Below, one piece after another: positions 30,703 through 40,696 of a stretch of 64,000 nt of DNA (position 1 is the stretch's first letter; each line of letters opens with the position of its first letter). Origin of the DNA: Bacteroidota bacterium (GTDB lineage Bacteria > Bacteroidota > Bacteroidia > UKL13-3). A program made the position numbers and the translations under genes. Under the pieces are notes generated by a model. That model saw only the letters and a program-made list of their open reading frames with translations. It searched no databases and was not told the DNA's origin. Where the stretch lies: assembly GCA_947507965.1 (NCBI GenBank), contig CANNQU010000006.1, positions 17,781 through 81,780 on the forward strand. The letters are read 5' to 3'.

Positions 30703-32292
30703 ATGAATTTTCTGGAAAAGTTTTTGGCGAAAAAACGAAATAGCATGGTTTTTCTGGCCCTGCTTACCTTCATGGTTTATATGCCGGTGATGCATGGCGA
30801 TTATGTTCTCGATGATTATTCATACATTGTAAATAATGAGTATGTACACGATTTAAATCATGTACAACAAATTTATACTCATACTACCCAGGGTGCCAGC
30901 GATGCTAGTGGTAATTATTACCGTCCCAATCAGTCTCTAAGCCATGCTTTTATCTATCGTTTTGTAGGTACCGGTGCCCCAGCTCAACATATTTTTTCTA
31001 TCCTGATTCATGTCATTAATGTTTGCTTGCTTTTTGTGTTCCTGGGGCTATTGGGTTTTTTAAATCTGCCGGCATTTATAGCGGCCGCCATTTTTGCAGT
31101 ACATCCTATCAACACCGAGGCTGTTGCTTATATTTCTGGCCTAGGCGATCCATTAAGCATGCTTTTTATTTTAAGTGCCGGCATCTCTTACCTTTATTAC
31201 AAAAGGGAAAGTAAAATACACTACGCTGTTTTTACTTTTGGGAGTGTGGTGTTGGCCCTTTTTAGTAAAGAGAGCAGCATCATGTTAATGGTATTATTGC
31301 TGCTTATTGAACTATATTTACAACCATCGAAAGTGTATATTAAGAAACCGGAAATATTCATCTTAGGGACGGTGGTTTTTCTGTGCGCGGTATTTGCATT
31401 TTTGCGTTCTACGGATAGTACCAATCTTTCTTCTGCCACTAATGAATACACACAAAGTCTTTGGATTCGTGGGATTACGTTCTGCGCTATTTTTCCCCGG
31501 TACATGGGAATGCTTATTTTCCCTGTTTCCCAATATTTCGATAAGCCTTATTCAGTCTATATCTCTCTGCGAGCACTTGGTTTTGGTGGGCTCATGATGC
31601 TTGGCGCTTTTGCGTATTTGTTTTATAATTCTTTCAAAACGACGCGTATTTTGATGTTAGGGATCGGAAGCTTTTTTGCGTTCTTACTTCCTGTTTCTGG
31701 TATCATACCCAATGATGCAATATATTCGGAGCACTGGCTGTATCTTCCTTTTATAGGTGTGTCGATAGCTATTGCCATGCTTCTTCAAAATGCAAAATCG
31801 AAGGTAAAGAATACCTTGGTTCTTTTAGCCGGTATTCTTATTATTGGCTATTCGGCCAAAGCCGGATATAGAAATGCCCAATGGGCCGATCCAATTCTAT
31901 TTTATAAAAATGAAATTAAATTCAACAATAAGTCAGCGCGTAGTTACCATAATTTAGCATTGGTATTTAGCGAGAAGAAGGAATATAATAGTGCCGCGAA
32001 ATATTATAGTTTAGCGATATCAATTCATGATGTGTATCCGCAAACACACCATCTTTTGGCGCAGACCTATTTGCAGTTGAACCAAGTGAACAAAGCCATT
32101 GTGGAGGAATATAAAGCCTTACAATTACAGCCCAATTTTAAGCCTAGTTTGAATCGTTTGGTTGAAATTTATACCACTTTAAAAGACGAAAAACGGGCAT
32201 CGGCTTTTTCTAAGTTGATCGAATTGGAGCAGCTAGGCCAAATGCCTGATTGGAATGAAATCAGGGCAATTCAGAACAATGAAAAACCATGA
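30703..32292 (+). CDS. Multi-TM glycosyltransferase-like protein with C-terminal TPR repeats (TMTC-like)
   Basis: DYVLDDYSYIVNNEYV, NYYRPNQSLSHAF, many TM helices, TPR motifs (YHNLALVFSEKKEYNSAAKYYSLAISI). Confidence 0.75.
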   Translation: MNFLEKFLAKKRNSMVFLALLTFMVYMPVMHGDYVLDDYSYIVNNEYVHDLNHVQQIYTHTTQGASDASGNYYRPNQSLSHAFIYRFVGTGAPAQHIFSILIHVINVCLLFVFLGLLGFLNLPAFIAAAIFAVHPINTEAVAYISGLGDPLSMLFILSAGISYLYYKRESKIHYAVFTFGSVVLALFSKESSIMLMVLLLLIELYLQPSKVYIKKPEIFILGTVVFLCAVFAFLRSTDSTNLSSATNEYTQSLWIRGITFCAIFPRYMGMLIFPVSQYFDKPYSVYISLRALGFGGLMMLGAFAYLFYNSFKTTRILMLGIGSFFAFLLPVSGIIPNDAIYSEHWLYLPFIGVSIAIAMLLQNAKSKVKNTLVLLAGILIIGYSAKAGYRNAQWADPILFYKNEIKFNNKSARSYHNLALVFSEKKEYNSAAKYYSLAISIHDVYPQTHHLLAQTYLQLNQVNKAIVEEYKALQLQPNFKPSLNRLVEIYTTLKDEKRASAFSKLIELEQLGQMPDWNEIRAIQNNEKP

Positions 32293-32927
32293 TTGTAGAG
32301 CTCAGAGAAGATACGTTATGGTTTCCCGACACCGCCATTGCCGATGAAGATGGGTTGCTTGCTTATGGTGGAGATCTATCTGCAGAAAGGTTACTTTTAG
32401 CGTATCGTCAAGGTATTTTTCCATGGTATAGTGAAGAGTCCCCTATCTTGTGGTATAGCCCACACGAGCGTTTTGTGTTGCTTCCAAATGAAATACGCAT
32501 CACCAAAAGCATGAAACAAATTCTTCAATCGGGTAAGTTTGAGATGAGAAAAAACACCGCTTTTGCTGAAGTCATACGCTGCTGTGCTATCGCTGAGCGA
32601 GCGGGGCAGGAGGGAACCTGGATTACCAATGAAATGCAAGATGCGTATATAGTACTGCATCAAAAAGGTATCGCGCATAGCTACGAAACATGGTTTCAAA
32701 ACGAATTGGTTGGTGGGCTTTACGGAGTGGAAATAGGAAATGTTTTTTGTGGAGAAAGCATGTTCAGTAAGGCAAGCAATGCCTCCAAAGCAGCACTGGT
32801 ATGGCTCGCACAAAACTTCAACTATGACTTGATCGATTGCCAGGTATATACCGAGCATCTCGAAAGTATGGGTGCTAAAATGATTTCCAGAGAGGAGTAT
32901 GAAGTATATCTACAGATTACCCCGTAA
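32289..32927 (+). CDS. aat: Leucyl/phenylalanyl-tRNA--protein transferase
   Basis: FPDTAIADEDGLLAYGGDLSAERLLLAYRQGIFPWYSEESPILWYSPHERFVL, GGLYGVEIGNVFCGESMFSKASNASKAALVWL. Confidence 0.95.
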   Translation: MIVELREDTLWFPDTAIADEDGLLAYGGDLSAERLLLAYRQGIFPWYSEESPILWYSPHERFVLLPNEIRITKSMKQILQSGKFEMRKNTAFAEVIRCCAIAERAGQEGTWITNEMQDAYIVLHQKGIAHSYETWFQNELVGGLYGVEIGNVFCGESMFSKASNASKAALVWLAQNFNYDLIDCQVYTEHLESMGAKMISREEYEVYLQITP

Positions 32928-34031
32928 CTCTTGCTCCCGTTCTAACGATTCGAACAATGCTTTAAAATTACCTGCTCCAAAAGATTTTGCACCTTTACGC
33001 TGGATAATTTCAAAAAACAACGTCGGTCGGTCTTCCACAGGCTTCGTAAATAGCTGTAGTAAATATCCTTCGTCATCACGATCTACCAATATGCCAAGTT
33101 CACGCAAAGGAGTGAGGTCTTCTTCAATGGGGCCTACACGCTCCAAAAGGTCATCGTAGTAGGTGCTCGGCGTATTCAAAAAATCAACACCACGGCTTTT
33201 TAACTCGCGTACGGTGGTAATAATGTCGTTGGTAGCTATGGCCACATGTTGCACCCCTTCGCCTTCATAAAAATCGATATACTCTTCAATCTGAGATTTC
33301 TTTTTGCCTTCGGCGGGCTCATTAATTGGAAATTTCACATAGCCGTTACCATTGCTCATCACCTTACTCATCAGGGCTGAGTATTCGGTGGTTATTTGCT
33401 TGTCGTCGAAGCTTAAAATATTTTTAAACCCCATAACCTCTTCATACCATTTCACCACCTCGTTCATTCGGTTCCATCCTACATTACCCACACAATGGTC
33501 CACATACAATAATCCTGTAGAAGCAGGATTGAAGTTGGTCTCCCATTTCTTAAATCCGGGCATGAAAGGGCCGTTATAGTTTTTTCGTTCAACAAATAGG
33601 TGCACGGTTTCGCCGTAGGTATAGATTCCACTGGTGCGTATTTCGCCAAACTCATCGGTCAACGTTTTGGGCTCTTGGTATGGCTTTGCTCCACGTTTGG
33701 TGGTTTGTTCAAAGGCATCATACGCATCATCAACCGACAGGGCTAAAATTTTAACGCCATCGCCATGTTTTAATATATGATTATTGATCTCATTTTTTGA
33801 GTTTAATGGAGTGGTAAGCACGAATCGAACTTTATTTTGTTGAAGTACATAACTTACGTGATCGCGAACTCCGGTTTCGGGCCCGCAATAGGCAACGCTT
33901 TGAAAGCCAAAAGCCGTTTTATAAAAATGAGCTGCTTGTTTGGCATTACCTACATAAAATTCAACATGATCGGTACCGTTAAGAGGTAAAAAATCATTTT
34001 CCGAAGGATGTGTTTGTGAAGACGATGGCAT
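32910..34031 (-). CDS. hppD: 4-hydroxyphenylpyruvate dioxygenase
   Basis: Two VOC domains, VDHCVGNV, GVQHVAIATNDIITTVRELKSRGVDFL, GYLLQLFTKPVEDRPTLFFEIIQRKGAKSFGAGNFKALFESLEREQELRGNL. Confidence 0.96.
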   Translation of the reverse strand: MPSSSQTHPSENDFLPLNGTDHVEFYVGNAKQAAHFYKTAFGFQSVAYCGPETGVRDHVSYVLQQNKVRFVLTTPLNSKNEINNHILKHGDGVKILALSVDDAYDAFEQTTKRGAKPYQEPKTLTDEFGEIRTSGIYTYGETVHLFVERKNYNGPFMPGFKKWETNFNPASTGLLYVDHCVGNVGWNRMNEVVKWYEEVMGFKNILSFDDKQITTEYSALMSKVMSNGNGYVKFPINEPAEGKKKSQIEEYIDFYEGEGVQHVAIATNDIITTVRELKSRGVDFLNTPSTYYDDLLERVGPIEEDLTPLRELGILVDRDDEGYLLQLFTKPVEDRPTLFFEIIQRKGAKSFGAGNFKALFESLEREQELRGNL

Positions 34032-34092
34032 GGTGATTAATTTTTACGCAAAGTTAATTTTATTTTTAATACAGTGGAACCCTTTAAAAGAG

Positions 34093-34126
34093 AAAAGCTT
34101 CTTTCCGAATGAGGAAAGAAGCTTTT
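34093..34126. terminator. Strong terminator hairpin downstream of tonB
   Basis: Perfect 14-bp stem AAAAGCTTCTTTCC-GAATGA-GGAAAGAAGCTTTT with T tract. Confidence 0.85.
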
Positions 34127-34147
34127 TTGTATTATTTTAACAAAGCC

Positions 34148-34945
34148 TTAACGAGTCGAAAATTTGATGGGTAATTTGTAACTCACCGCTACATTACGTC
34201 CATTTTGCCGTCCTGGGGTCCAGGCGGGCATTTTGCTTACTACCCTCACGGCTTCTTGGTCGCAACCAAAGCCGATGCCTTTAACTACCTTCACGTCTCT
34301 AATTGTACCATCTTTTCCTACCACAAAATCAACGGTTACCTTGCCTTGTATGTCATTATCCAAAGCAACTTGCGGGTAAACGATATTCTTCTTTACATAA
34401 GCCATTAAGGCCGCTTCTCCACCCGGAAATTCTGGCATTATTTCAACGTAGGTAGGAATAGTATTGCTTTCCACTTCCACCGGCCCTGTATTGCTATCAT
34501 CTAAACTACGATCTACTCCATTCGGGTCGCCTGTTACGGTGGTTGGTCCTGCATCTACTTCCTCTAAGTCATCCGCTGTTACTTGTCGGTTTTCTGTAAC
34601 CTCATTATCTTCTACCGGCACTGGAGGGGTAAATTGAACGGTACTATTTAAAGGAGGAGGAGGTTCAACAATGGGTGGAGGCGGTTCGTTTTTGTCTTGT
34701 TGAGGCGCTTGGTCGAGCACCACTTCCGACAAATCAATTTCTTTTGTTTTTGCTTTGGCATCGGCAAAGGCTTTAATAATATAAGGAGAGGCAACAAAAA
34801 TGGCAAACAATGCTGAAGCGATGACGGTGCTAATGGTTACATGCTTATTATAAATTTTGCGCAATATATAAGCGCCATAGTTCTTATTACGGTTTTCAAA
34901 AACCATATCATCCATGCTGGCCAATTGAATATCTTTAGATTCCAT
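34148..34945 (-). CDS. tonB: Energy transducer TonB family protein
   Basis: One TM, proline-rich linker NEPPPPIVEPPPPL, TonB C-terminal domain FPGGEAALMAYVKKNIVYPQVALDNDIQGKVTVDFVVGKDG. Confidence 0.92.
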   Translation of the reverse strand: MESKDIQLASMDDMVFENRNKNYGAYILRKIYNKHVTISTVIASALFAIFVASPYIIKAFADAKAKTKEIDLSEVVLDQAPQQDKNEPPPPIVEPPPPLNSTVQFTPPVPVEDNEVTENRQVTADDLEEVDAGPTTVTGDPNGVDRSLDDSNTGPVEVESNTIPTYVEIMPEFPGGEAALMAYVKKNIVYPQVALDNDIQGKVTVDFVVGKDGTIRDVKVVKGIGFGCDQEAVRVVSKMPAWTPGRQNGRNVAVSYKLPIKFSTR

Positions 34946-34997
34946 CGCTTTAAGTGTTAGTTGTTGTATATACCTTCTAAATGCTAAAGGTAAATAA

Positions 34998-35621
34998 TTA
35001 TTTATTCAATCCGCTTTTAGCTAATAAGGTTATGTCAACCGGTGCGATATCAGCCCACGAGAATGATTTAATTTCTGTGATTTTCATTTCATCCAATACA
35101 TCCACAACATTTTTGTAATTCGAATTGTCACATGGCCGAATGATCACTACGAGGCCTTCTTTAGCATAGCTCGAATCATTTGGGTTTCTAGCAGCAGGAT
35201 TGGGGTTATTGTCTCTTGCTCTTTTATCCTCCTCCAACAAGGTTTTGCGTAAGCCATATTCAGAGTAGTTCGTGATGTTTATCTGAGGTATTTTATTGTG
35301 ATCCGGGTCATTTATTCCCATATACCAAAAAATTTTATCATCCTTGCCCATCATTATTGTCATGGTACGCGATTGCGGTACCTTAATGGCTTCAGGAGGC
35401 GGGTGTACGGTGTCGGGCTTATTTACTTCCATAGAAGCCGGTTTGCTCATGGTGGTCGTAAAAATAAAGAAGGTGATGAGCAAGAAGCCCAAATCTACCA
35501 TGGGCGTCATATCCACCCGGGTGCTCACCTTTTTGGCACGCGATCCACCTTCAGTGAGGATAAACTTACCTCCTTTTTTCTTTTTATGCCCCCCACCGGA
35601 GCTTGTATTCATTTCTGCCAT
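34998..35621 (-). CDS. exbD: ExbD/TolR family biopolymer transporter
   Basis: VDMTPMVDLGFLLITFFIFTTTMSKP, single TM; next to ExbB and TonB. Confidence 0.92.
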   Translation of the reverse strand: MAEMNTSSGGGHKKKKGGKFILTEGGSRAKKVSTRVDMTPMVDLGFLLITFFIFTTTMSKPASMEVNKPDTVHPPPEAIKVPQSRTMTIMMGKDDKIFWYMGINDPDHNKIPQINITNYSEYGLRKTLLEEDKRARDNNPNPAARNPNDSSYAKEGLVVIIRPCDNSNYKNVVDVLDEMKITEIKSFSWADIAPVDITLLAKSGLNK

Positions 35622-35640
35622 AATGCGAAATTTTTAATTG

Positions 35641-36273
35641 TTATTTTGAAGCAGTCTCTTCTTTACCTTCGAGTGTCGTTACAAAGTTAAAGCGCAGAAT
35701 ATTTTTTAATTCAAACGTCTTGATCACGGCCTTTACAGAAGGATAGTCCGTTGTTTTATCACCCTTCACGGCGATGATAGCGTTTTTATCCAAGATGGCT
35801 TTATATGCCTTTTTTGAACAAATTAACCAATCACCCAATTCATTTCCAACTAACGTGGTATCCTTTGGAATGCCTTTAAGCACCGAAACCTTGCCTCTCT
35901 GCTCCACATCCAAAGAAAGCCATGCTTTTAAATCTTTCATGGGTACTCCAATGGCTCCGGCATTTTTAAATTGTGTGTATTCGTCGGGCGTGAACGTAAT
36001 ATTGTATCGTTCGGCCATTTGTGTTAATGTGCTCTCGCGGATTTTCGGATTGTCAATATCCCACAGCACTCTTCCATCGGGAGCCAATGAAATTAACACG
36101 ATATCCTTGTCTTTTATTTGCTTCCCATGAGAAGCAGGGATATCAATAACGACAGGCTCTTTTGGTTTAAATTTTGTGGTAAGAATGAAGAAGGTGAGCA
36201 GCAAAAATGCTACGTCACACATCGCGGTCATATCAATTGCGGTACTTTTTCGGGCTACTTTAACTTTCGGCAT
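35641..36273 (-). CDS. exbD: ExbD/TolR family biopolymer transporter (second copy)
   Basis: STAIDMTAMCDVAFLLLTFFILTTKFKPKEPVVIDIPAS. Confidence 0.92.
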   Translation of the reverse strand: MPKVKVARKSTAIDMTAMCDVAFLLLTFFILTTKFKPKEPVVIDIPASHGKQIKDKDIVLISLAPDGRVLWDIDNPKIRESTLTQMAERYNITFTPDEYTQFKNAGAIGVPMKDLKAWLSLDVEQRGKVSVLKGIPKDTTLVGNELGDWLICSKKAYKAILDKNAIIAVKGDKTTDYPSVKAVIKTFELKNILRFNFVTTLEGKEETASK

Positions 36274-36356
36274 TGTATTTTTTTTTAGTTACCTGCGTTC
36301 TTAATACCTTCCATTGTGAAAAGGTAAACACCATCTAATAAAGAAATGACGTTAAT

Positions 36357-37193
36357 TTAGCTATGGGTCTTGAAAGAAGTTACAATGCTATATCCTACCT
36401 CATCAATACCATAAGTAAGTTTATCAATTTGTGTGGTGAACACATTATACATTACAATGGCCAAAGCAGAAGTACCGATACCTAGAGCCGTATTGATCAA
36501 GGCCTCAGAAATTCCAGTTGCTAAGGCTTCTGCACCACTACCGCCTTCTTGCGATAAGGCAGCAAAGGAACGTATCATACCTAAAACGGTTCCTAGCAAA
36601 CCAAACAAAGTAGCTACCGAAGCAATGGTTGCCAAGATTACCAAATTGCGTTCTAGCATAGGCAACTCTAATGAAGATGCTTCTTCAATTTCTTTCTGTA
36701 TCGACTCTAATTTTTGGTCTTTGGTCATATCGTCACTGGCCAGAGCAATTTTATAACGTACTAATCCGGCACGTACGATATTGGCCACCGATCCTTTTTG
36801 TGCATCGCAGTCGCGAATGGCACCATCAATATTGTTGGCGGCAAGCGATAATTTAATTTTACGTACAAAGTTAACGGTCGAACCTTTCCCTTTAGCTTTT
36901 GCAATAGTTAAGAAACGTTCAATCACAAAGGTGATGACAACCAGGAACATCGTCATCAGGATAGGAACAATTAGACCTCCCTTATATACTTGTCCGAAAT
37001 AATCGCCGGGCAGAGGTTTTCCGGTATTTACATTGCCTTCAAAATGTGAACCATGGCCAAATACAAACATGTAAATTAAGATGCTCACCACAAATAAAAG
37101 CGGAATAACAATTAACGACATCGGAATGTTTACGCTTGAGCTGGAATTGCCAGCACTTGGTTTTGCTGCTGCTGGGTTAGGTGTGTTTGCCAT
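36357..37193 (-). CDS. exbB: MotA/TolQ/ExbB proton channel family protein
   Basis: LVILATIASVATLFGLLGTVLGMIRSFAAL...GISEALINTALGIGTSALAIVMYN. Confidence 0.93.
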   Translation of the reverse strand: MANTPNPAAAKPSAGNSSSSVNIPMSLIVIPLLFVVSILIYMFVFGHGSHFEGNVNTGKPLPGDYFGQVYKGGLIVPILMTMFLVVITFVIERFLTIAKAKGKGSTVNFVRKIKLSLAANNIDGAIRDCDAQKGSVANIVRAGLVRYKIALASDDMTKDQKLESIQKEIEEASSLELPMLERNLVILATIASVATLFGLLGTVLGMIRSFAALSQEGGSGAEALATGISEALINTALGIGTSALAIVMYNVFTTQIDKLTYGIDEVGYSIVTSFKTHS

Positions 37194-37253
37194 AATGCGA
37201 AAATGAAAATTTAATTATGATAATATTAATAAGATTGATTTTTTACTTTGCTG

Positions 37254-37283
37254 CAAATATAAAACCTTTTGTTTGCTATGCAA
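37254..37283 (-). promoter_or_regulatory. Bacteroidota-type promoter for the exbB-exbD-exbD-tonB operon
   Basis: On the minus strand TTG-N19-TATATTTG (TTGCATAGCAAACAAAAGGTTTTATATTTG), 61 nt upstream of the exbB start. Confidence 0.65.
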
Positions 37284-37571
37284 CTTTTTTGAAAAAAGGT
37301 TTTATACTTATAAAATGACCCCTTGGTTTGCCTATCTGCTGAATCGTTTTTTGATATTTAAGGGTCGGAACGTATCAAGGGGCTTCGAGGTAATGCTACT
37401 CGTTGGGGCAGCCTCTTTTTTTTAGGTGCCCAAAATAGGAGTGGCCTTTTGCCGAAAACGACCTTTGGATAACCAATCGAGAATTAGCGTAAAGGGGTTG
37501 CATGCTATGCCAAAATTTGGGTTTCTTGTTTTTTCAGTAGGGTCGAAATACGAACTTTTTTATATCATTTT

Positions 37572-37601
37572 TTTGCTATTTGCTTTATTTTTCTACATTT
37601 G
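37572..37601 (+). promoter_or_regulatory. Bacteroidota-type promoter for accBC
   Basis: TTTG-N18-TACATTTG, 24 nt before the accB ATG at 37626. Confidence 0.65.
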
Positions 37602-37625
37602 AAGTGTTTTATAACTCATTTTACA

Positions 37626-38096
37626 ATGGAATTCAAAGAAATTCAAACCTTAATAAAGCTGGTATCAGATGCCGGTGTTGATGAAGTTAGTATCGAAAAA
37701 ACCGATTTTAAACTGACCATCAAAAAGAACGAAAAGCAGGTAACCTATGCTAGCGCTCCTGTTGTTCATGCTCATTTGGCAGCTGCCCCACAAGCTCCAT
37801 TGACCTCCACTCCGGCCTCGATGGAAGCAGTGCAAGTTGCTGATCCAAAATCGAATCTAATTACGATCAAAGCACCTATGATTGGCACCTTCTACCGTGC
37901 TTCCAGTCCTGGGAAACCATCCTTTGTGAATATTGGTGATGAGATTTCACCGGGTAAAGCGCTTTGCATTATTGAAGCAATGAAACTTTTCAATGAAATT
38001 GAAAGTGAAATATCGGGTAAACTAGTAAAGGTACTGGTGGAAAGTGGCACTCCTGTAGAATTTGATCAACCTTTGTTTTTGGTACAGCCTAATTAG
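37626..38096 (+). CDS. accB: Acetyl-CoA carboxylase biotin carboxyl carrier protein
   Basis: MEFKEIQTLIKLVSDAGVDEVSIE, biotinylation motif CIIEAMKLFNEIESE; ORF-track start 37599 judged too early. Confidence 0.95.
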   Translation: MEFKEIQTLIKLVSDAGVDEVSIEKTDFKLTIKKNEKQVTYASAPVVHAHLAAAPQAPLTSTPASMEAVQVADPKSNLITIKAPMIGTFYRASSPGKPSFVNIGDEISPGKALCIIEAMKLFNEIESEISGKLVKVLVESGTPVEFDQPLFLVQPN

Positions 38097-38208
38097 TAAC
38101 GGGTGTTTATTACCGACTAGGGGTTTAAAATTCTAAGATGGGTTCTACTGCCGTTTCTTTTTTAAAACCCGATATCAATAACGGAATTACACAATCATTT
38201 TTTTTACT

Positions 38209-39543
38209 ATGTTCAAAAAAATACTCATCGCCAACCGTGGCGAAATAGCACTAAGAATAATACGCACCTGCAAAGAGATGGGAATTAAAACCGTCGCTGT
38301 ATACAGTACTGCGGATAAAGAAAGCTTACATGTACGCTTTGCCGATGAAGCGGTATGTATTGGTCCTCCTCCTTCGATTCAGTCCTACTTGAATGTGCCA
38401 AGTTTAATTGCTGCTGCCGAAATAACGAATGCCGACGCCATACACCCTGGTTATGGTTTTCTAAGCGAAAACGCAAAGTTTAGCGGTATCTGTGCCAAGC
38501 ACGGAATTAAATTTATTGGGGCTACCCCTGATCAAATAAATCAAATGGGCGATAAAAGTAATGCTAAAGATACGATGAAAAAAGCTGGAGTACCTTGTAT
38601 TCCGGGTAGCGATGGCTTGCTTGAAAACGTAGAGGAAGCAAAAACAGTGGCAAAAAAAATTGGATATCCGGTCATTATTAAAGCCACTGCCGGTGGAGGT
38701 GGAAAAGGGATGCGAATTGTTTGGAAAGAGGACGAATTAATTCCAGCATGGGAAAGTGCTACCACGGAGGCTGTCGCATCCTTTGGAAATGGTGCTATGT
38801 ATATGGAGAAATATATTGAAGAACCTCGTCATATTGAAATTCAACTGGCTGGCGATCAATACGGAAAAGTATGCCACCTGAGCGAACGCGATTGCAGTAT
38901 TCAACGCCGTCATCAAAAACTGGTGGAAGAAAGCCCATCGCCTTTTGTTGATCAGGCCCTGCGTGAGAAAATGGGCGATGCGGCCATAAAAGGTGCGGAA
39001 GCAATAAAATATGAAGGTGTGGGTACCATTGAATTTCTGGTGGACAAACACAAGAACTTCTATTTCATGGAAATGAATACTCGAATTCAGGTGGAGCACC
39101 CAGTGACCGAAGAGGTGATCAATTATGATTTAATAAAAGAACAAATACTTATTGCAGCAGGCGTTCCAATCTCCGGTAAAAATTATTTCCCATTGAAGCA
39201 TGCCATCGAATGCCGGATTAACGCCGAAGACCCTAAAAATAATTTCCGGCCTTCTCCGGGGAAAATCACACAACTCAATCGCCCCGGTGGTCATGGGGTG
39301 CGTGTTGATACGCATGTTTACGCCGGCTATACTATTCCACCCAATTACGATAGTATGATTGCAAAACTTATTGTGAGCGCTCAAACTAGAGAGGAGGCCA
39401 TCGTTAAAATGGAGCGGGCACTAGGTGAATTTATTATTGAAGGGGTAAAAACAACGGTTTCATTACAACAGAAAATCATGCAACACCCCGAATTCAGGAA
39501 AGGAAATTTCACGACCGCCTTCATGAATACCTTCGACATCTAA
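38209..39543 (+). CDS. accC: Acetyl-CoA carboxylase biotin carboxylase subunit
   Basis: [78 protein letters not shown]. Confidence 0.97.
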   Translation: MFKKILIANRGEIALRIIRTCKEMGIKTVAVYSTADKESLHVRFADEAVCIGPPPSIQSYLNVPSLIAAAEITNADAIHPGYGFLSENAKFSGICAKHGIKFIGATPDQINQMGDKSNAKDTMKKAGVPCIPGSDGLLENVEEAKTVAKKIGYPVIIKATAGGGGKGMRIVWKEDELIPAWESATTEAVASFGNGAMYMEKYIEEPRHIEIQLAGDQYGKVCHLSERDCSIQRRHQKLVEESPSPFVDQALREKMGDAAIKGAEAIKYEGVGTIEFLVDKHKNFYFMEMNTRIQVEHPVTEEVINYDLIKEQILIAAGVPISGKNYFPLKHAIECRINAEDPKNNFRPSPGKITQLNRPGGHGVRVDTHVYAGYTIPPNYDSMIAKLIVSAQTREEAIVKMERALGEFIIEGVKTTVSLQQKIMQHPEFRKGNFTTAFMNTFDI

Positions 39544-39560
39544 TTTCTTTTGGAGTACTT

Positions 39561-40046
39561 ATGACTATTCGCGTTTTTGTTACTGGTGGTACTTTCGATA
39601 AAGAATATAACGAACTCACCGGGGAGTTGTTTTTTAAGGATACGCATATTCAAGATTTATTGATTCTTGGAAGAAGTAGGTTGGATTTGAGCATTCGTAC
39701 CTTGATGCTCGTTGATAGTTTGGAAATGACCGATGCCGACCGAAAAATTATTGTGGAAAGTTGCAAGCGCTGCACCGAAGATCGTATTGTTATCACGCAT
39801 GGAACCGATACCATGACCACCACAGCCGGTGTTCTTGCGAAGGAAATAAACAACAAAACAATTATTCTCACCGGGGCTATGATTCCTTTTAAATTTGGAA
39901 GTAGCGATGGCCTTTTTAACTTAGGCAGCGCTCTGGCTTTTGCCCAAAGTCTTCCTCATGGCATCTATGTAGCCATGAATGGGCGCTATTTTAATTGGGA
40001 TAGTGTTCAAAAAAATAAGAAAGCTGGATTCTTCGATGAAATTTAA
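39561..40046 (+). CDS. Short asparaginase domain protein (N-terminal domain only)
   Basis: FVTGGTFDKEY and THGTDTMTTTA catalytic motifs; 161 aa, no C-terminal asparaginase domain. Confidence 0.85.
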   Translation: MTIRVFVTGGTFDKEYNELTGELFFKDTHIQDLLILGRSRLDLSIRTLMLVDSLEMTDADRKIIVESCKRCTEDRIVITHGTDTMTTTAGVLAKEINNKTIILTGAMIPFKFGSSDGLFNLGSALAFAQSLPHGIYVAMNGRYFNWDSVQKNKKAGFFDEI

Positions 40047-40173
40047 GCGTTCTTTACGTCCTTTTAACTCGTCATTAGAAATTATTATCGTTGTTGTCGG
40101 AAATATTTAGTAACCCTCATCTTATTTATTGTTTTTTGACTATATTTGATAGCAATAATCAAAGCCAATAGTC

Positions 40174-40578
40174 ATGAAATCGAGTTTAAATTTCCTTTTT
40201 TTTATTAGTTCGTGTGGTCTCTTGTTTTTTTCTTGTAATAAGCCTGCTGTGCGTATTATTGAACGTGGCACCTGGATGGTTAGTTTGTTCACCGAAGATT
40301 CGAAAGATGAAACTTCTGGATTCGAAGGTTATAAATTCGATTTTAACAAGAATGAAGTACTCATTGTTACAATGAGCTTAATAGGCTCTACAAAAACAGT
40401 GAATGGTACTTGGGTATACGACGACGCCACGCCGAAGTACCGTATCTCTATTTCCGGAACAGGTAATTTAGATAAGATTAATGACGACTGGACGATCATC
40501 TCTAAATCGACAGATTTGATTGAATTAAAAAACGATAATCTTGCTAAAAAAGAGATTTTGAATTTTAAGAAAATGTAA
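40174..40578 (+). CDS. Small lipoprotein, lipocalin-like
   Basis: Lipobox LLFFSC, short beta-rich sequence GTWMVSLFTEDSKDETSGFEGYKFDFNKNEVL. Confidence 0.6.
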   Translation: MKSSLNFLFFISSCGLLFFSCNKPAVRIIERGTWMVSLFTEDSKDETSGFEGYKFDFNKNEVLIVTMSLIGSTKTVNGTWVYDDATPKYRISISGTGNLDKINDDWTIISKSTDLIELKNDNLAKKEILNFKKM

Positions 40579-40696
40579 GCGCGTATGCGATTATAGCTCG
40601 TAATTCATGCTTGGTACGGCTAGTTTTCATGATCCGACTTGCGACGCACTCAGTGATGCCACATAGCCATTGCCCCGGAATTTCCTATCTTCGTGT

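Noticed and set aside
32397-32858. 153-aa - strand ORF inside aat
   Set aside because: Antisense of a well-supported gene; no promoter or family support.
35298-35690. 130-aa + strand ORF across the exbD genes
   Set aside because: Opposite strand of two confident ExbD genes.
37310-37440. Possible tRNA, tmRNA or SRP RNA in the exbB-accB spacer
   Set aside because: No tRNA T-loop/anticodon pattern, no tmRNA start motif and no SRP GGAAGGAAGCAG-like loop; retained only as an unknown structured element.
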